Positions 1 through 12,084 of a DNA stretch of 64,000 bases are shown here, piece after piece. Source of the stretch: Lingula anatina (taxonomy: Eukaryota; Brachiopoda; Lingulata; Lingulida; Lingulidae); contig NW_019775081.1 of NCBI RefSeq assembly GCF_001039355.2, positions 336,764 to 400,763 of the forward strand. The letters are read 5' to 3'. The notes beneath the pieces were generated by a model. The model was not told where the DNA came from. It worked only from the letters and a program-made list of their open reading frames with translations, and did no database searches. The stretch's first letter is position 1; each line of letters begins with the position of its first letter. The translations under genes and the position numbers were made by a program.

Positions 1-3000
1 TGCTCATTGTACGTTCACTGTGTCACACAGGGGTGTCCTTTCTCATCCGTAGAAAGCGGGGGTGGGTGGAATTTCGTATTTCGTTTGAGTGGAATAGGGC
101 TAGTAGAAAACTTCATCAGATTTAAACAACACCATGCATGTGTTGGGAGAACAGAGTAAGTGCCATTAGTATGACGCTCGGGTACCTTATTGTAACATTA
201 AAGGTAAAGGAGGCTATATTGTGAAATACTCTTTACAACAAATCATTGTCTTCACTGGTGAAAAGAATTGTCTACTAAGACAATGACTTATGTAAATTAA
301 TGTACTTATATAGTTCAGTATTTACAACTCAGATGGAGAGTGGTATGTGTAACTGAACAAATTATATATCGAAGTACAGTTGTAGCATATTTACTTTTGC
401 AGCAACCAGGCCATAGTTGAATTTGGACGGGATGCAGTGAAATATTTTGGCGACCACTTTGGAATAAATATGTCTGCTTTGACCGATTCTGATATACTAC
501 ATGGACGTGTCCTATTAGAGGGGGGAAGGATGGTGTTTCACCCCTACCACCTCAATCCAGTTGCAAAATGCAGTCTTGTTAATGGTAAGAACTGATTTAT
601 AATTTGATAAGGCAAGTCTGGTGAAAGACTTTTTCTGTTGCTTTCAAACTAATGTATCATATTTCGTAATCCGATTCTACTAAGATTTCATAGCAATGTG
701 CAAAGCATACTTTTTACCAATTTTATGTTATTCTGAGTAAGTTCGAGCGGATCATGAGTTTTGTATTACGGCGTTTTATTTCCGAGGTCCTGCCTCATGT
801 GGTACATCTTTTATTAGTCAGAGGCATACTGTATAATGCAGCCAATGTACAATATAAGATATCGAGCCATGAAGACCTCCGTTACTTGTGTTTGAGGTCC
901 AAACATCTTTAAATGAGTAAAGTCTTAGTAGTGGACAGAGCATCTGGGGTGGAAGTTGAAATATATTTATGTCGTTTAAGTGGATTTAATGATTATTTGA
1001 CAATTTGTTACATTAAAGACAAGAAGGGTAGAGGGTTCGTTTCTAACGTGGGCTGGGTGATTGAGGTCATTAACAACATTCAGGTTAACGGAACTGGGTA
1101 TACAGGAACGCTTGATGAAACCAATTCAATATTTTATGGGGAATACATAATCGGGGTAAGTGACATTGCATACAAGCTGTCTTCAAAGTCCTAAGTCATA
1201 TTATAATTTATTCATTTGATTTGAGTTCGTATCAGTGGTTAAAGTTTTGTAGATTAAAATTTCAAGATACCTAGACCAAAATGTGTTTGTGGTCTAAGTT
1301 GATACAAATTGCTTTAGTCCAAGCTAAATTTTTGGAACCTAGAATTTTATGATTTTTTCTGTTCTTAATAAGTGTATTCTCATAGGGGTCCTCTTCAGCA
1401 TGGTAATCAGCTTATGTTGGTCAACTGAAACTATGCAGAGCTAGATATCGCCAATTCTCGTTGAAATATACAGACAAAAATTCTGTCCCAACCCTGATTT
1501 GACCCATGTACTTTTTCATAAATGATCATCGCGCAGGTGCAAATTGTTACAAATACTGTTTTTATATTCAATTTATCATATCTTACTTAACAAATGGTAC
1601 AGATAAGACAAAATATGCACTAGAAATAAAATACTAATACCTTTACTGCATGGAATCATTTCAATGCATTTTGATAAATCTATAGTAGTTGCCAACTCTT
1701 TTCACTAAAAATGGATAAAATCATTAATTCATTTCCTTTTGAAACACAATTTTTAGCGCCCTACAGAATTTTAAGTACAGCGTGACTCGTTTATCTAGAT
1801 GTCAACACTTTTTGCAGCAAGTGATATTATTTTAAAACATTGAATAAGATAGCCTCCGAATTAAAGGACGAAATGCATATCATTGCTAAACATAACCTTT
1901 TTTTTTTTCGTGATACATTTCGTGAAATATTGAGTTAAATTTTAGTCGATTTTGAACTAAGCACAAATTTTAGATGTTATATTGGTCTTCATCCCCTGTG
2001 AATCAAGTGAATATAATATTCTAGACAATCACAATTTTACAAAATATCCTCCAATGTCCAATGATATGATTTTATTGATGTAATAAAGGCCTTTGACATG
2101 GTTGACAGAGATGGACGTTGGCCCTTTCTGGCTGCCGACCAAACCTCCTGCGTTTCACTATATTATTCCATGTCAACACAAAAGGCACTGTACCATTCGA
2201 TGGTAACTGATATATTTAATATTGACAGTGGTGTGAAGCAATGGTGTGCATTAGCATTGCCACTCTTAAACATTCCCTTTTCTGTTTATCTGAAACACGC
2301 ATTCAAATCAGGAGATGAAAGCACCACATTACAAATTCGATCTGACGGGAAAATCTAACACGCCTTATAGAGGCGGATACAGGATTATTTGAAAGGAGGG
2401 AGGGTCGATTTTTAGGACTCACAGGCCTTGGGTGTAAAGCCGACCATAACCCCCATAGCCGAGAAATTGGAGTTCCGTTTGTTAATGGTGCCATTTGTTA
2501 GGGCTACGAACTACAATCCAGCTAGTTCAGCTAGTCAAATGATATTTTTTCAGAAACCGACGGGAGGGGGGTCAGTACCGCCTGACACCTCTCCCCCTAA
2601 ATCCACCACAGACTGAGAACTAAGTGCTAAAAGTATTTGTGTGACTTTATTTCACTTACAATGCTGCTCGTTTCACAAAGTGCAGCAGAACTTTTAGACT
2701 AGCTGTTCAATGCATGTTAAGATTTCAAGCACTACATATCTCAAGTAGAGCAACATGGCTTTGACTCCTCGCCCACTTTCCTTATCAGTCACGTCACTCT
2801 AGAACGTTCCACAGTTTATCCCTCTAGGTTCTGTATCGTTGGATACAGGGCTTGGAAAAAGAAATGGAAAGGCTGCTTTTAACATAGCAATCCGTCACTG
2901 CCTACAACAAACAAAACGTGCAGTAGTCTGCGGAACGCCTTCCGCTAGAAGTGGAAGATGGCGGAGAGGCTGATTACCTTTATGAACAACATATTGCTGA

Positions 3001-3355
3001 GGGGAATTTTGTGGTCTCCGTGATACAGTCTCCTCTTCGTTCGACACCACTCCCTTCCTCTCCAGTCCAACCAAATTAAATTAATTATTATTATTGGAGT
3101 TAGTTTTAATATGTAATAACGCTATTGATAATTCCATTTCAGCAAGGTAACATGCAGCACTGGCAAGATCGGGAATCCTTTAAGTATAAAACACCCACGC
3201 CAGCCACACTTTCCAAATCAGGTTTGTACACGTACAAGACTATCGCATCTTGGTATAGATACAAAGCACAATCATACGCTAGCTTTACCATAGATCCAGA
3301 AAAAGGCGATATCGATGGAGCAGAGACATTCATTGTATCAGGTTCGCCCTTTTGA
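1..3355 (+). CDS. Gene A unit 1, secreted protein, 5' end outside window
   Basis: Exons: exon 2 partial 1-155 (donor GTAAGT), exon 3 403-584, exon 4 1019-1155, exon 5 3143-3355. The leader exon and the signal-peptide start lie left of the window. Phases are 2, 1 and 0 at the three visible introns, as in the other units. Exon 2 lacks two codons (W-T of the SGIWTGLEKN motif) by a 6-base deletion, in frame. The exon 4 acceptor reads TTAAAG instead of TTACAG, still a legal AG. The usual stop after TFIV is TCA here, so the protein runs on for SGSPF before TGA. The expected AATAAA downstream is AATAGA. The reading frame is open, so it may be functional. The family is not recognised. Confidence 0.62.
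2070..2895 (+). pseudogene. LINE reverse-transcriptase relic in intron 4 of unit 1
   Basis: Reads IDVIKAFDMVDRDGRWPFL, SGVKQWC, then LQIRSDGK; after a MITE it resumes near CISLKNTQVM-like and PLGSVSLDTGLGK text, with frameshifts. This matches the palm/fingers order of a non-LTR RT (KAFD, GVKQGC, FADD, YLGS). The relic ends at a deletion joined to the edge of a second MITE (AATCCGTCACTGCC). Confidence 0.62.
2368..2610. mobile_element. hAT-type MITE inside LINE relic, unit 1
   Basis: Ends TAGAGGCGGATACAGG and TAAATCCACCACAG are imperfect inverted repeats of the widespread CAGGGGCGGATCCAGG...AAATCCGCCACTG type, with G-rich left and C-rich right sub-terminal tracts. No clean 8-bp duplication survives, so the superfamily is inferred from the ends. 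Confidence 0.5.
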
Positions 3356-4147
3356 AAATGCGAATAATGTACACACTGTAAATCATATCTTATGTAGAAC
3401 TACCGTAGAGCAAGCCTAACAACGGCAACTTCACTATAAAACTTAGGAATTGATTTAATCAAATTGCATAGCAGAATTGAGTAAATATAATTGTCACCTT
3501 TTTTCAATTTGATTGATTTTATTCATGTATTGCACTGATAAAATCATACATGAAATCTTCAAAACCGATCTTTTAATGAAAGTTGTCATTATTTTTTTCC
3601 TCAAAATGATTAGGATACATGCAGCTTCAGCAAGTTGATGGTTTTCTTAACTTTAACTTTTACGCATGCTCACAAGCAGCACTACAAATAACAGAAAGAA
3701 TAGATGCCTAAACGTTTTTGTCTCATTGTTCTTGAAATGCATTATACAAGTCTCGTTTTCTATTTAGTTTAGCCCTGAATGTCCAGGAATGGGATGGACA
3801 ATGCTTCTGGTTGTAGAGACGTACCTTTCACCTATATTATGCTCTTGTTGGTAAAAAATAGAGGGGGAGGGGGAGAAAATATTACTTGAAGGATAATACT
3901 TGCATGGTCTTGCTAAAAAAAACACCTTTGCCCTATACTCCTTTGGCCCATAAAATATAAACGAACCTATGCACTAGAAAGAAGCAATGGAATCAATTTT
4001 TTTTTGCACTTACACAAAGATTCTCGATAATCCTATGAAAAATCATGTATGAATCAAACAGAATATTATATTTTTTGCAGTGACATTTTTATAAATAAAA
4101 AGTATATTAAAAGTAAGCAAAATTCCTATATGGACAAACTGACTATA

Positions 4148-5226
4148 ATAATACAGTAATAATAATGATAATAATAATAATAAGATTCTTATATGGCGCC
4201 TTACATTCTATCTCAAGGCGCCTTACAATAATGGCTAATATAATAAAATCATTAAAATGACTACAATATTTTAATCATAAACTCTCATTGGAAACCATTT
4301 AAAACTTACACTACTAAGAATCAATCTTATTAAAATACATATATATATTAAAAAATCTAAGAGATATAGACAGAATTAAAAATGTGGGTCTTTAAAAGCG
4401 ATTTAAATTGTCAAAGTCTTCTGTTTTTCTAATAAAATTTGGTAGACCATTCCACACTTTTGGGTCGTAGATTATAAAAGCACGATCTCCATAACTTTTG
4501 AGGCACCCCTTCTCTAAAACAGAATGTTCTAAAATAAAATCATTTTCAGTATTAAAACGAGTGGACCGCCGTGGTAAGTTAAAACAGATAAGATCAGATA
4601 AATATAATGGTCCTTGTGAATGGATCGCCTTAAAAATAATACAAAGTACTTTAAAATCAATCCTCTGCTTCACAGGCAGCCAGTGTAATTCTTTCAGAAT
4701 GGGAGTGATATGGTGTGTACTATTGTACTTAATTTGACAAACCAGTCATGCAGCTGAGTTTTGAATAACTTGTAACTTTTTTATTTGATAGTCACAAATA
4801 CCAAAGAGGAGACTATTGCAGTAATCTAATCTTGATGATATAAATGCATGTACTAATTTTTCAGTGGTTTTGTTATCTAACACTTTCCTTATTTTTCTGA
4901 ATTGGGAAATGCGCCATAGTGCATAAGATGCTGATTTACACACTTCAGATACACACTTGCCCATAGTGCCATTTTCATCGAGGGTAACTCCCAGATCTTT
5001 TACAGAACTAGATGGTTTTATAAGAACATCTCCTATGCAAATGTTGGCATTTGCTACATTTTTTCTATTTGCCTTGAACCTTGATGTAAACCATATCAAC
5101 TCAGTCTAACTATCATTTAAAGCCAACATGTTCACTTTCATCCATTTTCGAATCTCTTTAAGACAAGTCTCCATAGACTGGCTGCTCTTGCATGTAATAT
5201 ATACTTGTGTGTCATCTGCAAAAATA
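4148..5226 (-). mobile_element. 5'-truncated L2/CR1-like LINE with target-site duplication
   Basis: Minus-strand reading frames give FADDTQVYITC (RT catalytic box), then VKDLGVTLDENG, HAFISSRLDYCNSLLFG and VWNGLPNFIRK, the typical end of an L2/CR1 reverse transcriptase. The 3' end has a GGCGCC hairpin (AAGGCGCCATATAAG) and an ATT-rich microsatellite tail. ACTATA flanks both sides (4142-4147 and 5227-5232). Units 2, 3 and 4 show the uninterrupted GACTATACTGATAT site at 12730, 19738 and 30619. The element is truncated just before the catalytic box, and the frame is broken between segments, so it is dead. Confidence 0.78.
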
Positions 5227-5499
5227 ACTATACTGATAACTACCAATAAATATAAACAAATCTTTGTGAATGAGAACACTATGGAAATATTTTCTTTGTA
5301 GACGGCATCGTTAAGGAGACGATATGCTTGATGGGCCTGCTTCTTTATTTCCCTCATTTAATTGTAAACAGCACGTCTGCTTCTACAGGATTTGCTCATA
5401 TCTTTCACTCTACAATGTTTTGATAGTTTCTACTTAAACAAAATAAAATCAGTAAATAAAACAAAATATTTTACACAAGTTTATTATATACAACGTTCT

Positions 5500-5634
5500 A
5501 TTTACAAATATGACTGTGTCGCAAAATTTCATGAACTCTACAATGTTCACATAGTGACTTCATTTGGCATCTGCTTCCTGAGGCTCGTCTAGTATATGTT
5601 CAAAATGTTTTAGAAAATATGAAATACGCTCACG
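5500..5634 (-). pseudogene. Gene B remnant, fused exon fragments
   Basis: On the minus strand, a piece of the last exon (GTAGAGTTCATGAAATTTTGCGACACAG) is joined directly to a piece of the middle exon start (GACGAGCCTCAGGAAGCAGATGCC), with the rest deleted. This shows gene B once lay between units 1 and 2 as well. Confidence 0.5.
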
Positions 5635-5716
5635 GTACTTAAAGCACAATCCCCAGATTGTGAGAAGCAGCATCGGACGTTCTTCACCAACGCTAAACCT
5701 GATACAAGATGTTGAG
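5635..5716 (+). promoter_or_regulatory. Leader exon and proximal promoter of gene A unit 2
   Basis: This conserved module recurs before units 2, 3, 4, 5, 8 and 9. It runs from a TATA-like TACTTAAAG through CAATCCCCAGATTGTGAGAAG to GATACAAG-ATG-TTG-AG and a GT donor. The ATG is at 5709 and the donor GTACGT at 5717. The core promoter reading (TATA-like box about 65 nt before the ATG) is inference; the leader exon itself is supported by conservation and by phase. Confidence 0.5.
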
Positions 5717-6255
5717 GTACGTCGTTATATTTACTTTCGTTCTGAACCTTTAACCGTGGTATTGTAGCAATTTCAGTATGATAGCTTTAAGCGGCATTTA
5801 GATGTAAACGGTAAGGTAGACAATTCAGATAAGTGCCCGTAAACCAGCTGAATATATGCCAATTTATATACAAAAACAAACAAACAAACAAATAAATAAA
5901 TAAATAAAAACAAAGAAGAAATGTTAAACACATTGCAAGTTCATTGCTTTTGGAGCATTCAGATTATTACCAACGTTGATATGGTTTTCACAACATCTTT
6001 AGTCCCTCAAAAAAGACAAGTATTCAGTAATAAAGATTGAAGATGAAAATCAACTTGTGATAAGGAAATCCAACGCTGACAACAATAACCAGTTTTAATT
6101 ATTAAATGTTCACCCACTTCTTCGGGTACAGTCTGCTGAATGTGGGGAGACCAACTCTTTAGAAAATATAAAACAGCAGTTAACTTCTTAAACAGATGAA
6201 TTAATTATTAACAATTCTACTTTAGCTCTTTAAACTTAACACAAGGAATGTCAGA

Positions 6256-6325
<70 letters not shown>

Positions 6326-6577
6326 GTAAAAACGTTTTTCCTGTACGAGTAATATTATATATAATAAAAAGAAAAATAGAACAGCAACTTTTTTGCCCCG
6401 AACGGTTTCTTTCTTTCTTCAGGGGGTTTTGTTTATTTGTTTCTAGGTGATGTCATAAAGGTTAAAATGTGACGTCTGTAACAATAGGTGTTTAATTGTA
6501 CACCTACAAACAAATAAACAAAACCCCCTGAAGAAAGAAAGAAACCGGTCGGGCAAAAAAGTTGCTGTTCTTTTTTT

Positions 6578-6640
<63 letters not shown>

Positions 6641-9018
6641 GTCTATGATGATTATATGTGTCTCATACAAGGCCTAAATTGGACACCGTGTGAGTCAGAC
6701 GGCAAATTAATTAAATTAAAGCATATAGCTCTTCACTCTGCAGACGTATATTTAAGCGGGTGACACAGTTTCAACCAACGTTTATAACAGTATCTTGCCT
6801 TGATATTCATAGGCAGGTCTCTCGATCAACATTCTCTCGCAGTTTTAATAATGATCAAATAACCGTGTATACCCCAAGTTTGTTATTATTATTAAGTTTC
6901 AAGATCTGGTGGTCAATAAAATAGATATGGATAGATAGAAAGATAAATATACATACCCCGATTCTAAGATCTGATGAGAAATAAAATATAACTCAGTGTC
7001 GCACCATGTTGATTGATAGATAGGTAGAAAGATAAATAGAACTTTTGTTTATTGTGGATTTTGAGCAAGAACACTACATCGAAAAAAACATTTTTTTCGC
7101 AATATCAGCCAGTGAAAGATGCTGTTCTATTCTTTTAAATATTGCAAAAATTACCTAATGTCGACATAACTTCTAAGCCTATATCAAAACACCAGAAATG
7201 CCTTTCTGTGGCGTGCTTTAAAACCGTGCACATTATGTTAGCTACAGTAAATGTAACCTTTGAGGATACCAGTATGTTCAGCTTTATATCGACAGCAAAG
7301 TAAATTAGAGTGTCGCTGGAATCTAACCTTAACTATCACTTGGCATTTTTTATTTCGATGATGTTTTTCAATCCAATCAATTTAAATGTGCCTAATTATC
7401 AATCAGCTGACACGTGCCAATAAGATTGTTTGTCTATCTGGGCTACTCGTAAAACATAAAAAGTTTACATCACTGATTTTTGTGTCATCGTGTCACCTGG
7501 CAAGCGAACGGCATACATCGCCTATCGAATTTGGCAAACCATCACTAAAGGATTCATAAAATACATATAATTACGATACAAGGGACGCTTAAGACAAACT
7601 TTTATTTAAAGGAATTCTATCTTTTTAGTCTGAATTGGGAAATGTAAGAAGCGTTAAATGGCATAGATACATATGTAAGACCGTGGTGGATTTTCAAACG
7701 CGCGGAGAGAACCTGTAACCTATAATTTTGGCGGGGAAATCTCATGGAGTTGCCCTTAAACTTAGCACCTTAGGCAGAATATCCGTGAACAAAATGAATC
7801 TGTAGTAAAAACAACACCACCTGTTGTTCGCCTTTAAGCAAAAAGGTACAATAATTAATATATGTTACTCATATATTCTCAAAGAAAAGTAATATTTCTA
7901 AGAAAGAGAAATGCACTTATTAAGTATGACTTTACATCTTATAATGTTCAGGTTACATCAGATATAAAGACGCAGAAAAGTGTTTGAATAGTTTGTTACT
8001 TACCTGCTAGGTGAAAAACACTTATGTTTTTGTGATTTCAGAATTACTACAGCATTGCTCTGCGTGCTCCAGTGCTCGCTGTACGTTCACTGTAGCAACC
8101 AGGAGTGTGCTTCCTCATCCGTAGAAAGCGGGGGTGGGTGGAATTTTGTGTTTCGTTTGAGTGGAATATGGACAGGGCTAGAAAAAAACCTCAGCAGATT
8201 TAAACAACATCATGCATGTGCTGGGAGAACAGAGTAAGTACCATTAGTATGACGCTCGGGTACCTTATTTTAACATTAAAGGTAAAGGAGGCTGTATTGT
8301 GAAATACTCTTTACAACAAATTATTGTCTTCACTAGTGAAAAGAATTGTCTACTAAGACTATGACTTATATAAATTAATTTACTTATAGTTCAGTATTTA
8401 CAACTCAGATGGAGAGTGGTATGTGTAACTGAACAAATTACATATCGAAGTACAGTTGTAGCAAATTTACTTTTGCAGCAACCAGGCCATAGTTGCATTT
8501 GGACGGGATGCAGTGAAATATTTTGGCGACCACTTTGGAATAAATATGTCTGCAGTGACCGATTCTGATATACTAGATGGACGTGTCCTATTAGAGGACG
8601 GAAGGATGGTGTTTCACCCCTACCACCTCAATCCAGTTGCAAAATGCAGTCTTGTTAATGGTAAGAACTGATTTATAATTTGATAAGGCAAGTCTGGTGA
8701 AAAGCTTTTGCTGTTGCTTTCAAATTAATGTATCCGATTTTTGTAATCCGATTCTACTAAGATTTCGTAGCAATGCGCAAAGCATACTTTTTCCCAATTC
8801 TATGTTATTCTGAGTATGTTTGAGCGGATCATGAGTTTTGTATTACGGCGTTTTATTTTCGAGGCCTCATGTGTTACATCTTTTATTAGTCAGAGGCATA
8901 CTGTATAATGTGACCAATAGACCAAGATATTGAGCCATGAAGACATCCGTTAATTGAAGTCCAAAAACCCTTAAATGAGTTGTCTTAGCAGTGGACAGAG
9001 CATCTGTGGTGGAAGTTG

Positions 9019-9053
<35 letters not shown>

Positions 9054-11791
9054 GTTAAGTGGACTACATGATTATTTGACAATTTGTTACATTACAGACA
9101 AGAAGATTAGAGGGTTCCTTTCTAACGCGGGCTGGGTGATTGAGGTTATTAACAACATTCAGGTTAACGGAACTGGGTATTCAGGAACGCTTGAAGAAAC
9201 CAATTCAATATTTTATGGGGAATACATAATCGAGGTAAGTGACATTGCATACAAGCTGTTTTGTTAATCTTCAAAGTCCTAAGTCATATTATAATTTATT
9301 TATTTGATTTTGTGTTCGTATCAGTGCTGAAAGTTTTGGAGATTAAAATTACAACAAACCTACAGCAAAATGTGTTTGTAGTCTAAGTTGATACAAAATG
9401 TTTAAGTCCAAGCTAAATGTTTGGAACTTAGAATTTTATGATTTTTTTCTGTTCTTACTAAGTGTATTCTCCTAGGGGCCCTATTCAGCATGATTATTGA
9501 CTTATGTTGGTCAACGGGAACTATACAAAGCTAGATATCGCCATTCCTCATTGAAATATACAGACAAAAATGTTGCCCCACCTCTGCTTCGATCCATGTA
9601 CCCTTTTTATAATTGATCACCTTGCCGGTGTAAATTGTTACAAACAGTGTTTGTATATTCAAGTTATCATATCTTACTTGACTAATAGTACAGAAAATAC
9701 AAAATATACACTGGAAATAAAATACTTTACTGTAGTTATCCCTATCCCAATCATTTCAGTGCATTTTGATAAATCTATAGTGGTTGCCAAAATTTTTCAC
9801 TATAAATGGATAAAATCATTAATTCATTTCCTTTTGAAACTTAATTTTGAGCTCCTTACAAATTTTTAGTACAACGTGACTCGTTTATCCAGATGTCAAC
9901 ACTTTTTGCAACAAGTGATATTATTTTAAAACATTGAACAAGATAGCCTCCGAATCAAAGGACGAAATACGTATCATTGATACACATAACATTTTTTTCA
10001 TTATACATTTAGTAAAATATTGAGTTATATTTTTAGTCAATTTTGAACTAAGCACAAATTTAGATGTGATATTGGTCTTCAGCCCCTGTGAATGAAGTGA
10101 ATATGATATACTCTAGACAATCACCATTTTTACAAAATGTCCTCCAATGATAGGATTTCATTGATGTAACAAAGGCCTTTGGCATGGTTGACAGAGTCGG
10201 ACGTTGGCCCTTACTAGCTGCCTACCAAACCTCCTGCGTTTCACTATATCATTATATGCCAACACAAAAGGCACTGTACCATTTGATGGTAACGGATATA
10301 TTTAATATTAACAGTGGTTTGAAGCAAGGATTCCCTTTTATGTTTACCTGAAACACAAATTCAAATCAGGAGATAAAGGCAACATAGCTTTTGAAAGCTA
10401 ACACGCCTTACAGGGGCGGATCTAGGGTTATTTGAAAGGAGGGAGGGTCGACTTTTAGAAGTCACAGGCCTCGGGTGTAAAGCCGGCCCTAACCCCCGTT
10501 TCCGAGAAATTGAGGTTTCGAGTGGTGAATATGGTGCCATTTGTTAGGGTTACGAACTACAATCCAGCTAGTTCAGCTAGTCAAAATAATCATTTTTCAG
10601 AAACCGAAGGGAGGAGGGTCAGTACCGCCTGACACCTCTCCCGCTAAATCCACCACAGACTGAGAACTAAGTGCTAAAAGTATTTGTGTGACTTTATTTC
10701 CCTTACAGTGCTGCTCGTTTCACAAAGTGCAGCAGAACTTCAGATACTTTTAGACTAACTGTTCAATGCATGTTAAGATTTCAAGCATTATATCAGTCTA
10801 AAGAACACTCAAGTTATGCAGCAGAGCTTTGACGCCTCACCCACTTTCCTTATCAGTGACGTAACTCTGGAAAACGTTCCACAGTTTATCCCTCTAGGTT
10901 CTGTATCGCTGGATACAGGGCTTGGGAAAAGAACAGGAAAAGCTGCTTTCAACATGGCGAAGTTTTCATGTCTGGAAAGGGAAAATAAGAGACTCATTGA
11001 CCAACCAAAATTGCATTCCATCGCGCTTGTATTGTGAGCTTCTTGATTACACAACACCTTCTAGGGGTGGATCCAGGAATTTTTGAAGGGGGAGTCTGCT
11101 GATAAGAGCCTGCGAAGGGTTCGGGCCCAAATTCTTATTGTCATTTTCATTGTCAACGGTTTAGAACTATGATTCGGGTAGTCAAAATTCTAATTTCAAG
11201 AGGGGATCATTGGTGTGATTATTTTTAGAAGAGGGGGGGGGAGTCAGAACGACCCTGACCCCCCCCCCCAAAAAAAAAAAAAAAAAAAAAAAATCCGCCA
11301 CTGCCTACAGCAAACAAAACGTGCAGTAGTCTGTGGAACACCTTCCGCTAGAAGTGGCGTGACTGGTGGAGATGATGATTACTTCTAGCAACAGCATATC
11401 CCTGAGGGGAATTTTGTGGTCTTCGTGATACAATCTCCACCTCGTTTGACACCACCCCCTCCCTCTCCAGTCCAACCAAATTAATATAATAACGCTATTG
11501 ATAATTCCATTTCAGCCAGCTTATTACATGCTGTACTTGCAAGATCGGGAATCCTTTAAGTATAAAACACCAACGCCAGCCACACTTTCCAAATCAGGTT
11601 TGTACACGTACAAGACTATCGCATCATGGGGTGGATTAAAAGGACAGTCATACGGTGGCTTTTCCATAGATGCCAAAAAAAAGGGAGATCGACGGAACAG
11701 AGACTTTCATTTTTTAAGGTGTGCGCATTTGAAAAATGCAAATAATGCACACACGATTAATCTTATCGGATATAGAACTACCGTAAAATAA
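5709..11791 (+). CDS. Gene A unit 2, secreted protein with frameshifted C-terminus
   Basis: Exons: 1 coding part 5709-5716, 2 8042-8233, 3 8479-8660, 4 9098-9234, 5 11516-11791. Splicing ATG TTG AG to A ATT ACT gives MLRITTALLCVLQC, a classic signal peptide, so the product should enter the secretory pathway. Mature-region landmarks: NQEC, SGIWTGLEKN, HHACAGRT, YFGDHFGINMS, VFHPYHLNP, AKCSLVNG, SNAGWVIEVI, NGTGY, YKTPTPATL, KSGLYTY and GQSYGGFSID. In exon 5 the A-run after SIDA has one extra base relative to unit 3, so REIDGTETF is lost and the frame runs to a TAA at 11791. Exon 3 has an E-to-A change (IVAF). Family unknown. A sequencing error in the homopolymer is possible. Confidence 0.68.
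6259..6640. mobile_element. Hairpin element between (TA)n tracts, intron 1 of unit 2
   Basis: Inverted arms 6379-6447 and 6503-6570 (GAACAGCAACTTTTTTGCCC...) surround about 55 bases, and long (TA)n runs lie outside (6259-6320, 6582-6639). The motif CCTGAAGAAAG...GAAACCG is like the ends of Penelope-like elements, which often target (TA)n; that link is inference. Confidence 0.42.
10150..11058 (+). pseudogene. LINE reverse-transcriptase relic in intron 4 of unit 2
   Basis: The first part near 10160-10400 reads VTKAFGMVDRVGRWPLL; the second (10690-11058) reads TFLISDVTLENVPQFIPLGS, then RTGKAAFNMAKFSCLERE. A MITE (10411-10658) splits it. The stretch resembles the thumb region of non-LTR RTs. 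Many frameshifts; not functional. Confidence 0.6.
10411..10658. mobile_element. hAT-type MITE inside LINE relic, unit 2
   Basis: Ends CAGGGGCGGATCTAGG and CTAAATCCACCACAG; same insertion point in the relic as in units 1, 3, 5, 6 and 8, so it moved in before the array expanded. Confidence 0.52.
11062..11303. mobile_element. Second hAT-type MITE, 3' of LINE relic, unit 2
   Basis: Ends TAGGGGTGGATCCAGG and AAATCCGCCACTG; a poly-C then poly-A tract of over 20 bases before the right end. Its internal sequence (GATTCGGGTAGTCAAAATTC) recurs inverted in spacer MITEs at about 22620, 32400 and 47600. Confidence 0.5.
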
Positions 11792-12069
11792 CGGCAACTA
11801 CACTACACAACTAAGGACAAAAATATTTTATCAAATTGCCAAGCAGAATTTAGTAAATGTTACTGTCACCTTTTTGTTTCAATTTGATTAATTTCATTGA
11901 TGCATTGCACTGATAAAAATACTTGAAAACTTCAATACCGATATTTTAATGAAAGTTGTCATTCATTTGCTTCCTCCAAATGCTAAGAATAAAAGCAGCT
12001 TCAGCAAGTAGATGGTTTTCTTAACTTTTATGCGCATGCTCACAAGCACCACTTCAAATAACGAAAAGG

Positions 12070-12075
12070 AATAAA
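12070..12075 (+). terminator. Polyadenylation-like signal, unit 2
   Basis: AATAAA about 280 bases after the stop, in the block GGAATAAATGTCTAAACG that is conserved in units 2, 3 (19240), 4 (30194), 5 (39612) and 8 (54572). Confidence 0.4.
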
Positions 12076-12084
12076 TGTCTAAAC

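Noticed and set aside
2303-2494. Minus-strand frame over LINE relic and MITE
   Set aside because: Antisense shadow; the plus strand has recognisable RT motifs.
6443-6670. Reading frame rich in IYIYIY
   Set aside because: Translation of a (TA)n tract and hairpin arm, not a gene.
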